DNA of 64,000 nucleotides, from NCBI GenBank assembly GCA_031002005.1, contig CM061920.1:108373447-108437446 (forward strand), given 5' to 3'. Within the stretch, counting starts at the first letter, position 1; each line of letters begins with the position of its first letter. Positions 25,467 through 36,400 of this stretch are shown here, one piece after another. This DNA is from Vandiemenella viatica. Lineage: Eukaryota; Arthropoda; Insecta; Orthoptera; Morabidae. The notes under the pieces are model-generated. The model was given only the letters and a program-made list of their open reading frames with translations. It made no database searches and was not told the origin of the DNA. The translations under genes were made by a program, and so were the position numbers.

Positions 25467-26587
25467 AGGCTCCTCTACACAATCGCCCATTATGGCGGAT
25501 TAAAAAAGTGGCCATCATCGTTGCGATCATTAGTTGCTGTCTGTGAATTTTAATTTACTGACTGTTGTCTGTTGAAAATGGATGTAAAAGTGATAGAGGC
25601 TTGTGGTGATCTGGGATTAATAAGTTACTCTATATTACGCTATCATAACTTTATAGATTCCTTTTGTTTTAGTCAGATTGTGATGGCTGAGTCGTGATTT
25701 TGAACTCAATCATCGCAAATTTCATTTACGAACCGTGTAACCTCAGAAGGAACTCCGATGTAAATATTATGGGTGTAGTTTCGGTTGGTGTTGTCGGAAC
25801 ATTGTAAAATAATTAATTTACTGAATTAAAGTTATGATAAGTACAAAGAAAGGCTTACGAATCTCTCACCAATCAGATAATTTCTATAACGTATTTAAAA
25901 AAGAAGAAAAGACGACCGTGTAACTAAAGAAGAGATGACTATAATATACCGGAAATAACTGGAAAACATTAAATAACTACCAGGCAGAAACGATGCACAA
26001 AGAAAAATAACATAGGCTATTGCTTAATACATATAACCATTAACAGAATGAGCATCAAAAACAAAAAAGTCATGTAAAATAGATAGAGGAAGAGAAGATG
26101 GTGGACGTTGACTATTCACCGCAACTGAACAAGGTACAGAGCCTCCTATTATTGTGCTAGGTATTAGGCAACTCTTGCCTGCGACTTCGTTTTCACTTCT
26201 CCGTCCATACACATGATTTCCCTTCTCCCCTCCCCCGACAAACAATGAATAAACAACTAACCGAACTTCTAGCAGAACCATCATCAGAATTTGATAACTT
26301 CGATCGCATGTCATTAAAGGACTTTGAATATCTACTGCAAAAAAATATCTGGATTGGTTGCGAAAAAAGTCGTATTTTGGATATCTCGCCGTGCGACAGA
26401 ATGGTGGGTCATTGTGTGGATACGCGCACGATCATCGGCACGCATTCCTTTGATGTACCAAAAACCAACGGATTACTCACGATTACTCACGAATATAGAC
26501 GATGATGGCCACTCACAGATGATTATGCCCTCTACACAATCGTGCGTGTCTCTAGTCGCCCATCATGGCGATTGTGTAGAAGAGCCT
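25467..26587 (+). mobile_element. PIF/Harbinger-like DNA transposon, non-autonomous
   Basis: The left end, from 25467, reads AGGCTCCTCTACACAATCG. The right end, read on the minus strand from 26587, gives AGGCTCTTCTACACAATCG and continues similarly for about ten more bases (CCCATTATGG against CCATGATGGG). TTA lies directly outside both ends (25464-25466 and 26588-26590), the 3-bp target duplication normal for PIF/Harbinger. Inside, a plus-strand frame near 26280-26400 matches the start of a Harbinger transposase. At 1121 bp it is far too short to hold the two genes of an autonomous copy. Confidence 0.82.
26245..26420 (+). pseudogene. Harbinger (PIF) transposase N-terminal remnant
   Basis: The frame starting at 26245 contains FDNFDRMSLKDFEYLLQK, which resembles the 'F-x-R-M-S-x-x-x-F-x-x-L-L' opening block of Harbinger transposases (HARBI1-like). 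After a one-base shift the next frame gives ISGLVAKKVVFWISRRATEW, matching the following 'I-x-P-x-I-x-K-K-D-T-x-x-R' region. The DDE catalytic domain is absent. It sits next to the right terminal repeat, which suggests an internal deletion removed everything after the N-terminus. Confidence 0.75.
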
Positions 26588-26590
26588 TTA

Positions 26591-27465
26591 TATGTTGACT
26601 ATAATAATTAAGGAGCTGCTTGGTAACCAGGATTCGAGTATTGTTAGGTTTTCTGCAGCCTATCCCTCCCTCTCCACTTAATTGAACAATATTTAAAGTC
26701 GTAGTCACATCATGATGAGGCGCCAAGATGTTTTGTGACATTGTCAGAAAGATTGAGACGGACCGATCGATACACTTTTGGGACTTCACTGGTTACCATG
26801 TCCCCTTACTCTCTCTCGCGACCCCAGATGGGACTTAAAGAGTATTCAAGTACACCGGCAAAACCGGAGCCAGCTCCGTCACCGGATGCAAGGTAATCAA
26901 ATGTTATGGTCCGTTCCGGCAGACTCGCCGGTCCGGCACCAGCGAATACAGCCGGTGGTAAACACGACAATCGGACGCAGTGATTTCATTCTTTTCTTAT
27001 GCAAATTTGTCCACACTGGCGCCTGTGACAGAGAGATGTTTATACGATTTAATAACAGACACAACAATTTTCCTCATAAGTTTGTGTTAATGAGAAACTA
27101 CTCGCACGATACTGACACATTAATTCAACAGGCGGAGAGTAAACCGTGTTCGTGGTATAACATAGCCGACTATTACAAATGCAGAGTAGAAAGAGATGCA
27201 TAAGTTTGTGAAAGAGGATTTCAAGTGAAATGAAAAGAAGAACAAATAGAAGTTGATAAGTCATACACTGAATATTGTTAATAAGAGTATAGAATAGTTT
27301 ACACAATTTATTTTGTTAATTTGCAACGGCAATGGCCGTCATTTCTGACAAATAATCTCTCAAATCATTGCTGCTCTTGTTGGACGATTACACGAAACTA
27401 CGGCGTAAATTTCGTAGCCTTTGAGTTACGCACATATCAGATCTATGTGCATCTTTCATTCGCAC
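26591..27465. other. No gene seen; a GC-rich stretch at about 26845-26960
   Basis: The stretch near 26850-26960 repeats CCGG-containing words (ACACCGGCAAAACCGGAGCC, CGCCGGTCCGGCACCAGCG). It recalls the CCGG-rich patch at 39710-39750. No frame with a recognisable product. Confidence 0.4.
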
Positions 27466-27588
27466 ATCATCATATATATTATTTTATAAGGTTTTTTTTG
27501 TCACAAGCCATTATCTCCCTTCATACCTAACCGGAATCTATAAATGAGGTATCATATTAAAGATTAAGGTACTCGCTTTGATCATATA
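27466..27588 (+). repeat. Left part of a local tandem-repeat monomer, interrupted by the inverted-repeat structure
   Basis: The stretch GTCACAAGCCATTATCTCCC, CATACCTAACCGGAATC-ATAAATGAGGTATCAT, AAAGATTAAGGTACTCGCTTTG matches the right flank at about 37596-37690 in the same direction (GTCACGAGCCATTTATCTTCCC, ATTACCTAACCGAAATCG, AAAGATTAAGAACTTCGCTTTG). Confidence 0.75.
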
Positions 27589-27769
27589 AGTAGTATGGAT
27601 TAGCCGATGCGCTCTCAAAATGGGTATTATCTCTGGTTCTATTGTTCTCCCCCCTCCCATTTGACTAACCACTTGACATGTATCATCTCTGGTTCTGTTG
27701 GCCACTTGACACCAGCCCCCTAGTGGCGAATTCGGAACTAATGTTAGCCACGCCTCCTTGTAACCTGAC

Positions 27770-28760
27770 ACCATCCCGCTGACCTTGAAACCTCAGTATC
27801 CCCTCTTTGGAACCTGATACCCCCTCCCCTTCTTGTAACCTGATATCCTAACGTTGACCTTGAAGCATGCAGGTGTTCCTTCCGTGTAACCTGACACCTT
27901 TTGCAGGTGCAAACCTGTTGTAACCTGATACGCTAACGCCGACCTTGAATTCGAAAACGCGGGCAGGTACAAACCTGTTGTAATCTGATACCCTGCCTCT
28001 GACCTTGAATTCGAAACCCCTCGCCGTCAACCGGTTTGTAATCGATACGCCGCGCAAGAAACCGGTTTGTAGAGCGGGCGGGCAGGTACAAACCTGTTGT
28101 AACCTAATACACCGCGCCGAGAACCAGTTTTTGTACAGCGGGCGGGTGAACAAAAACCGGTTCTCGCTACCAGGGGTAAGAAGTTCACGTATTTACGGTT
28201 GGCTAGGACAGTCTCCTCCCTTCCCCACCTGTCGATCATAGCCTCTTGTTTGAACACCTGCCTTCCCTAGCACCAGCTGCCCTTGGCGTTCTTTGTTAGG
28301 CCACTTGAGCAAACCCCAAAGACACCAGGTGTGTCGCGGTTCTTTGTTGTCCTCCCCTCCCAACCTGTCAATCATGGCCACTTGTTTGAACACCTGACTT
28401 CCCTAGCACCAGTTGCCCTTGGGATTCTTTGTTAGGCCACTTGAGCGACCCCAAACACACCAGGTGTGTCACGCCAGCTGCCGCCGACCTTGAATTCGAA
28501 ACCGCGGGGCAGGTACAAACCAGTTGTAATCTGATACCCTGCCTCTGACCTTGAATTCGAAACCCCTCGCCGTCAACAGGTTTGTAATCGATACACCGCG
28601 CAAGAAACCGGTTTGTAGAGAGGGCCGGCAGGTACAAACCTGTTGTAATCTAATACCCCGCGCCGAGAACCAGTTTTTGTATTGCGGGCGGGTGAACAAA
28701 AACCGGTTCTCGCTACCTGGGGTAAGACGTTCACGTATTTACGCCTGGCTAGGACATTCA
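27770..28760. repeat. Hairpin-rich subrepeat block, left arm
   Basis: Many short palindromes alternate with GACCTTGAATTCGAA linkers. These include CAGGTACAAACCTG (5-bp stem, 4-base loop), CAGGTGCAAACCTG, and AACCGGTT-containing pieces. Two long stems are formed by GAGAACCAGTTTTTGT pairing with ACAAAAACCGGTTCTC (28119-28165 and 28665-28711). A block of about 220-240 bases (28510-28750) is a second copy of about 27975-28200. Between them two copies of a segment with CACCAG-TGCCCTTGG and TTTGTTAGGCCACTTGAGC occur (about 28270-28345 and 28400-28480). It has no coding character. Confidence 0.85.
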
Positions 28761-29174
28761 TGAATTGAAGTTTGATAATAATAAATAAAACACATTGTAT
28801 TTAATTTGATTTTTTTTTTTATCTCACCCACCATTGGGCAATTGCAAATACATTTCTCAACGGCACATACAGCATTACAAAATATGTGTTCTTTACAAAG
28901 TCTTATCAAATTATTTTTTCTTGAGTTCTCGTAGAGGTGGACATCCCAGATCTTCAACCTTTTAGTTTTTACTTGGCTCAGTGCTTTATGCCTCGCGGCC
29001 AGGAGACAGAGGTTGTGGGAATGTTCGAAGTTAGTAACACTATCATAGTTTAGTTATTCAAAGAGGAATGAGATTAAAAATAATGATAACAACGCCAACC
29101 TGGACTACACTACATATATTTTCAATGGGTTAATGAAATTTACTTCATCTCCCGTAGTTCTAGGGTACAAAATA

Positions 29175-30625
29175 TATTTAAGGATAGTGCAACTTTCCTA
29201 ACAGTCATCTTATAGCTAGGTGAAACTTCCTGGCGAATTTTTATGACTAGCTACGTATTGGAAATTCCATTTTAATGTCTCCATTTTATTCCTCGATAGT
29301 TCTTAACTCCTATGGTATTTACCTTGTGTTACTATAAAAGCGTCTCGCGTAATTACAGATCTTTTAGCGCCTGAGCGACTTAGTGGTTATAGCGTCTTAC
29401 TGGAGACTGAAAGGTTCCCCGGTTCGAAATTCCGTATCAGTGGTGGATACTCATAGGCATGTAACTAGACATAGCTTGCTGTGAAGTATTCATGGTTCAT
29501 TTTTCTACGTTAAACTGTAGGTGCCCTTAAGTAAGATAAGGAAGGAACAAAGGAACTAGCCACCCTATCTTCAATATATCTCCTTCGATAAGGTTTCAAC
29601 CAGAAACTTAAAGTACTTCACATTTGATTGTGCGCGCTAAGAGTGGCTGTTTAGAAAATTAAACTCCGCAAACAACGCAGTAGCGTTCACGCAGCGTCGT
29701 TGATGGTTGTACGTAGAGCTTGAATCGAAAATTTACTGCTGCATTGTAATAAATTATTTAGGTGGAGTATACCGATTCCACTAGGATCATCCTGTACTAA
29801 GAAGTGTTTCCAGGACGGCTGCAGAGGTGTTTCCTAGTGACCAAGACTTACTAATTGCGATAAGTTCGGCGAAATACGTTTGTGACGGCGAGTGTTTTGG
29901 CAAAGTTTCGTGCATATTCTTACGGCTCAGACCGATCGTGGTGGGTGATCGGTTAACTCTCTGGCCTCGCATTCGGGAGGACGCGGGTTCGAATCCCCGT
30001 CCAGGCACCCATTGCGCGGTAGTGAGAACAAAAAAAAAATATTTAATAGCAGTCCATACCATTTATGGTTCTACGCCTCGTTGACATCGAAGCCTTTAGA
30101 GGCGGGAAAGAACAGTAGACGAGGAACGAGAAGCCATTCGACCATCGCAAATGAAGAAGTCATCCCCGGCGTTCGCATCGCGTTATTTGGGGGGGGGGGG
30201 GAAACCATGGAAAACCCAAATCTCGCATCGCTTATTTGGGGGGAAACCATGGAAAACCCAAATCTGGATGCCCGGACGGGTGATTCGAACCCGCACCCTC
30301 CCAAATGCTAGACCAGATCTTTATCGATCACGAGGCGTGATATGACTGGTGTGACTGAATTACATAACTTTCTGACCTCGCATTCGGGAGGACGCGGGTT
30401 CGAATCCCCGTCCAGGCATCCAGATTTGGGTTTTTAATGGTTTACCTAAATCATTCCAAGCGAATGCCGGGGTGTTTCCTTCAAAAAAGGCGATGGCCAA
30501 ATACCTTCCCGTTCCTTGTCTCCATTCACATCCCGCCTCTAATGACCTCGACTTCGACGAGGCGTAAAGCCATAAGTAAAAAGAAACAAAAATCTTGAGC
30601 CCAGTACGTTTTCCTTTACTTTTTA
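29175..30625 (+). repeat. Tandem unit 1 of the left arm, built from SINE modules
   Basis: It contains, in order, a family-2 SINE (29368-29560; head GAGCGACTTAGTGG, B-box-like GGTTCGAAATTCCG) and a stretch without recognised family (29560-29930). A family-1 SINE head on the plus strand follows (29937-30008; GGTTCGAATCCCCG). Then comes a family-1 copy on the minus strand (about 30060-30345) with its TTTGGGGG…AAACCATGGAAAACCC part duplicated. A family-1 copy on the plus strand (30366-30590) ends with ACGAGGCGTAAAGCCATAAG and an A-rich tail. The opposed SINE copies form internal palindromes. Confidence 0.85.
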
Positions 30626-32199
30626 AGGATAGTGCAACTTTCCTAACAGTCATCATATAGCTAGGTGAAACTTTCTGACGAATTTTTATGACTACCTACG
30701 TATTGGAGATTTCATTTTATTGTCTCCATTTTATTCCTCGATAGTTATTATTATTATTACTCCGCGATTCACTAAAAGTGTGTGGCGGCGGGTGCATTGC
30801 ACCTATCGAAAAGGGTTATGGTTTGAAAGGGATATAAGGGATACGGCAGGAGGCGACCATGGGCTATTTTTAGGAACCCACCCGCATTCGCGTGGAGTGA
30901 TCAGGGAAAACCATGGAAAACCCAGATCAGGATGAGTTCTTAACTCCTAAGGAATTTACTTTCTGTTACTATAAAAGCGTCTCACGTACTTACAGATCTT
31001 TAAGCGCCAGAGTGACTTAGTGGCTAAAGCGCCTGACTGGAGACTGAAAGGTTCCCGGTTCGAAATTCCGTATCGGTGGTGGATACTTATAGGCATGTAA
31101 CCAGACATAGCTTACTGTGAAGTATTGATGGTTCATTTTTCTACGTTAAACTGTAGGTGCCCTTAAGTAAGATAAGGAAGGAAGGAACTAGCCACCCTAT
31201 CTCCAATATATCTCCTTCGGTAAGATTTCAACCAGAAGCTTAAAGTACTTCACTTTTAATTGTGCGCGCTAAGTGTGGCTGTTTAGAAAATTAAAGTCCG
31301 CAAACAACGCAGTAGCGTTCACGCAGCGTCGTTGATGGTTGTACATAGAGCTTGAATCGAAAATTTACTGCCGCTGCTGCATTGTAATAAATTATTTAGG
31401 TGGAATATACCGATTCCACTAGGATCATCCTGTACTAAGAAATGTTTCCAGGACGGCTGCAGAGGTGTTTCCTAGTGACCAAGACTTACTAATTGCGATA
31501 AGTTCGGCGAAAGACGATTGTGACGGCGAGTGTTTTGGACAAAGTTTTGTGCATATTCTTACGGCTCAGACCGATCGTGGTGGGTGAGTGGTTAACTCTC
31601 TGGCCTCGCATTCGGGAGGACGCGGGTTCGAATCCCCGTCCAGGTACCCATCGCGCGGTAGTGAGAACAAACAAAAAAAATATTTAATAGCAGTCCATAC
31701 CATTTATGGTTCTACGCCTCGTCGACATCGAAGCCTTTAGAGGCGGGAAAGGACAGTGGACGAGGAACGGGAAGGAATTCGGCCATCGCAAGTGAAGAAA
31801 TCATCGCGTTATTTGGGGGGAACCCATGGAAAACCCAAATCTGGATGCCCGGATGGGGGATTCGAACCCGCACCCTCCCAAATACTAGACCAGATCTTTA
31901 TCGATCACGAGGCGTGATAGGACTGGTGTGACTGAATTACATAACTTTCTGACCTCGCATTCGGGAGGACGCGGGTTCGAATCCCCGTCCAGGCATCCAG
32001 ATTTGGGTTTTTAATGGTTTACCTAAATAATTCCAAGCGAATGCCGGGGTGTTTCCTTCGAAAAAGGCGATGGCCAAATACCTTCCCGTTCCTTGTCTCC
32101 ATTCACATCCCGCCTCTAATGACCTCGACTTCGACGAGGCGTAAAGCCATAAGTAAAAAGAAAAAAAAATCTTAAGCCCAGTACGTTTTCCTTTACTTT
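30626..32199 (+). repeat. Tandem unit 2 of the left arm
   Basis: The same order of modules as unit 1: a family-2 SINE at 31004-31185, a family-1 head at 31573-31645, a minus-strand family-1 copy at 31690-31915 and a plus-strand family-1 copy at 31945-32165. It has an extra segment at its start (30745-30945) with (ATT)n, CGCGATTCACTAAAAGTGTG and a short reverse family-1 core (GATCAGGGAAAACCATGGAA). The duplicated family-1 core of unit 1 is single here. The extra segment also precedes the partial third copy (32320-32510). Confidence 0.85.
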
Positions 32200-32650
32200 T
32201 TTAGGATAGTGCAACTTTCCTAACAGTCATCATATAGCTAGGTGAAACTTTCTGACGAATTTTTATGACTACCTACGTATTGGAGATTTCATTTTATTGT
32301 CTCAATTTTATTCCTCGATAGTTATTATTATTATTATTACTCCGCGATTCACTAAAAGTGTGTGGCGGCAGGTGCATTGCACCTATCGAAAAGGGTTATG
32401 GTTTGAAAGGGATATAAGGGATACGGCAGGAGGCGACCATGGGTTATTTTTAGGAACCCACCCGCATTCGCATGGAGTGATCAGGGAAAACCATGGAAAA
32501 CAAAGATCAGGATGAGTTCGTAACTCCTAAGGAATTTACTTTCTGTTACTATAAAAGCGTCTCACGTACTTACAGATCTTTAAGCGCCAGAGCGACTTAG
32601 TGGCTAAAGCGCCTGACTGGAGACTGAAAGGTTCCCGGTTCGAAATTCCG

Positions 32651-33455
32651 TGGCGAGTTGTGATTGATGTACTGCCTCGCTCGCCACTGTGTTCCTCGAA
32701 CCATTAAGTTACACTTCTGGCCTTGTGACATAGCGCATTATCTTGCTGAAAAATGTCACAGCCGCTGGGAAACATGGTCGTCATGAAGGTTTGTGCTGGA
32801 CGTGGTCAGCAACCAGTGTACGATACTTATCGGTCGTCACGGTGCCTTGCACTAGCTCCCACGTGAATGTTCCTCGCAGTACAGATGACAGGAAGCTGTT
32901 CCCATAGAAAATAACCAGTTCGCACCCTTACTCGGGCATGATGAAGAAGGTATCGGAATTCATCAGACCATGCAACGATCTGCCACTACGCCAACGTCCA
33001 GTGACGATGGTCTCGTGCAAATTTCAGTCGCAGTTGCCGATGTCGTGGTGCACATGCATGGGTCGTCGGCTGCGGAGACCCATCGTTAGGAGTGTTCGGT
33101 GCACTGTGTGTTCAGGTACACTTGTACTCTGCCAAACATTAAAGTCTGATGTTAGTTCCGCCACAGTTCGCCCGCCGCCTGTCCTGTTTTACGTCTGCCC
33201 AGCCTACGACGTCCGACAAGTGTAATAAGTGGTGGCGGCAATAACTCTGAATAGAAGACGAGTGGAATGCATTGAATAAAGAATACGAAATCACCTATAT
33301 GGCACTGCCGAACATTAAAAATTCACCAACCAGTCTCAAAAATTAAACCTGCATCGTATGAAACGTGGACGAATGTAATCATTTCTGCACTGATCAGCAT
33401 TTAGTATCAGCAATAGAAAATATTAACGGTAATTCTAAAGTAAAGGAAATGATTT
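32651..33455 (-). pseudogene. Tc1-like transposase remnant in the centre of the inverted repeat
   Basis: On the minus strand from about 33230, NVWQSTSVPEHTVHRTLL and MGLRSRRP (33140-33060) match the second DNA-binding helix-turn-helix of Tc1-family transposases. WQIVAWSDEFRYLLHHARVR (about 32980-32920) carries the first catalytic aspartate in W-S-D-E. After a gap, TTMFPSGCDIFQQDNALCHK (about 32795-32735) and a broken W-F-E-E-H carry the second catalytic aspartate in Q-Q-D-N-A. The part after this is cut off where the left arm starts, so the third acidic residue is missing. Several shifts, one in-frame stop and a deletion of the region between the first and second aspartates show it is dead. 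It cannot move the surrounding structure. Confidence 0.85.
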
Positions 33456-36400
33456 AGGTAAACCATTAAAAACCCAAATCTGGATGCCTGGACGTGGATT
33501 CGAACCCGCGTCCTCCCGAATGCGAGGCCAGAGAGTTAACCACTCTCCCACCACAATCGGTCTGAGCCGTAAGAATATGCACAAAACTTTGTCCAAAACA
33601 CTCGCCGTCACAAATGTCTTTCGTCGAACTTATCGCAGTTACTAGGTCTTGGTCACTAGGAAACACCTCTGCAACCGTCCTGGAAACATTTCTCAGTACA
33701 GGATGATCCTAGTGGAATCGGTATATTCCACCTAAATAATTTATTACAATGCAGCAGCGGCAGTAAATTTTCGATTCAAGCTTTACGTACAACCATCAAC
33801 GACGCTGCGTGAACGCTACTGCGTTGTTTGCGGACTTTAATTTTCTAAACAGCCACTCTTAGCGCGCACAATTAGAAGTAAAGTACTTTAAGCTTCTGGT
33901 TGAAACCTTACCGAAGGAGATATATTGGAGATAGGGTGGCTAGCTCCTTCCTTCCTTATCTTACTTAGGGGCACCTGCAGTTTAACGTAGAAAAATGAAC
34001 CATGAATACATCACAGTAAGCTATGTCTGGTTACATGCCTATGAGTATCCACCACCGATACGGAATTTCGAACCGGGAACCTTTCAGCCTCCAGTCAGGC
34101 GCTTTAGCCACTAAGTCGCTCTGGCGCTTAATGATCTGTAAGTATGTGAGACGCTTTTATAGTAACAGAAAGTAAATTCCTTAGGAGTTAAGAACTCATC
34201 CTGATCTGGGTTTTCCATGGTTTTCCCTGATCACTCCACGCGATTGCGGGTGGGTTCCTAAAAATAGCCCATGGTCGCCTCCTGCCGTATCCCTTATATC
34301 CCTCTCAAATCATAACCCTTTTCGATAGGTGTAATGCACCTGCCGCCACACACTTTTAGTGAATCGCGGAGTAATAATAATAATAATAACTATCGAGGAA
34401 TAAATGGAGACAATAAAATGAAATCTCCAATACGTAGGTAGTCATAAAAATTCGTCAGAAAGTTTCACCTAGCTATATATGACTGTTAGAAAAGTTGCAC
34501 TATTCTTAAAAAGTAAAGGAAAACGTACTGGGCTCAAGATTTTTTTTTCTTTTTACTTATGGCTTTACGCCTCGTCGAAGTCGAGTTCATTAGAGGCGGG
34601 ATGTGAATGGAGACAAGGAACGGGAAGGTATTTGGCCATCGCCTTTTTTAAAGGAAACACCCCGGCATTCGCTTGGAATGATGTAGGTAAACCATTAAAA
34701 ACCCAAATCTGGATGCCTGGACGGGGATTCTAACCCGCGTCCTCCCGAATGCGAGGTCAGAAAGTTATGTAATTCAGTCACACCAGTCCTATCGCGCCTC
34801 GTGATCGATAAAGATCTGGTCTAGCATTTGGGAGGGTGCGGGTTCGAATCCCCCATCCGGGCATCCAGATTTGGGTTTTCCATGGTTTCCCCCCAAATAA
34901 CGCGGTGCGAGATTTGGGTTTTCCATGTTTCCCCCCCCCCCAAATAACGCGATGATTTCTTCATTTGCGATGGCCGAATTCCTTCCCGTTCCTCGTCCAC
35001 TGTTCTTTCCCGCCTCTAAAGGCTTCGATGTCAACGAGGCGTAGAACCATAAATGGTATGGACTGCTATTAAATATTTTTTTTGTTTGTTCTCACTACCG
35101 CGCGATGGGTGGCTGGACGGGGATTCGAATCCGCGACCTCCCGAATGCAAGGCCAGAGAGTTAACCGATCATCCACCACGATCGGTCTGAGCCGTAAGAA
35201 TATGCACAAAACTTTGTCCAAAACACTCGCCGTCACAATCGTCTTTCGCCGAACTTATCGCAATTAGTAAGTCTTGGTCACTAGGAAACACCTCTGCAGC
35301 CGTCCTGGAAACATTTCTTAGTAGAGGATGATCCAAGTGGAATCGGTATATTCCACCTAAATAATTTATTACAATGCAGCAGCGGCAGTAAATTTTCGAT
35401 TCAAGCTCTACGTACAACCATCAACGACGCTGCGTTAACGCTACTGCGTTGTTTGCGGACTTTAATTTTCTAAACAGCCACTCTTAGCGCGCACAATTAA
35501 AAGTGAAATACTTTAAGTTTCTGGTTGAAACCTTGTCGAAGGAGATATATTGGAGATAGGGTGGCTAGTTCCTTCCTTCCTTATCGTACTTAAGGGCACC
35601 TGCAGTTTAACGTAGAAAAATGAACCATGAATACTTCACAGCAAGCTATGTCTAGTTACATGCCTATGAGTATCCACCACCGATACGGATTTTCGAACCG
35701 GGGAACCTTTCAGTCTCCAGTAAGATGCTTTAACCACTAAGTCGCTCTGGCGCTAAAAGATCTGTAATTACGCGAGACGCTTTTATAGTAACACAAAGTA
35801 AATACCATAGGAGTTAAGAACTATCGAGGAATAAAATGGAGACATTAAAATGGAATCTCAAATACGTAGCTAGTCATAAAAATTCGCCAGAAAGTTTCAC
35901 CTAGCTATATGATAACTGTTAGGAAAGTTGCACTATCCTTAAATATATTTTGTACCCTAGAACTACGGGAGATGAAAGTAAATTTCATTAACCCATTGAA
36001 AATACATGTAGTGTAGTCCAAGTTGGCGTTGTTATCATTATTTTTAATCTCATTCCTCTTTGAATAACTAAACCATGATAGTGTTACTAACTTCGAACAT
36101 TCCCACAACCTCTGTCTCCTGGCCGCGAGGCATAAAGCACTGAGCCAAGTAAAAACTAGAAGGTTGAAGATCTGGGATGTCCACCTCTACGAGAACTCAA
36201 GAAAAAATAATTTGATAAGACTTTGTAAAGAACACATATTTTGTAATGCTGTATGTGCCATTGAAAAATGTATTTTTAATTGCCCAATGGTGGGTGAGAT
36301 AAAAAAAAAACAAATCAAATTAAATACAATGTGTTTTATTTATTATTATCAAACTTCAATTCATGAATGTCCTAGCCAAGCGTAAATACGTGAACGTCTT

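Larger units (their letters stand above)
27589..32650 (+). repeat. Left arm of the large inverted repeat
   Basis: Order from the outside: hairpin-rich block 27770-28760; spacer 28760-29174, including a T-run near 28811; tandem unit 1 at 29175-30625; unit 2 at 30626-32199; a partial third at 32200-32650. Each unit opens with GGATAGTGCAACTTTCCTAA and TAGCTAGGTGAAACTT. Reading frames across this arm have mirror-image counterparts in the right arm and are repeat products. Confidence 0.9.

Noticed and set aside
27770..28760. CRISPR-like array
   Set aside because: The repeats are unequal and palindromic, lack unique spacers of fixed length, and the DNA is eukaryotic.
29937..30008. Possible tRNA gene, and similar ones in each SINE
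   Set aside because: A and B boxes are present, but cloverleaf pairing is poor, and each is followed by the SINE body, so they are SINE promoters.
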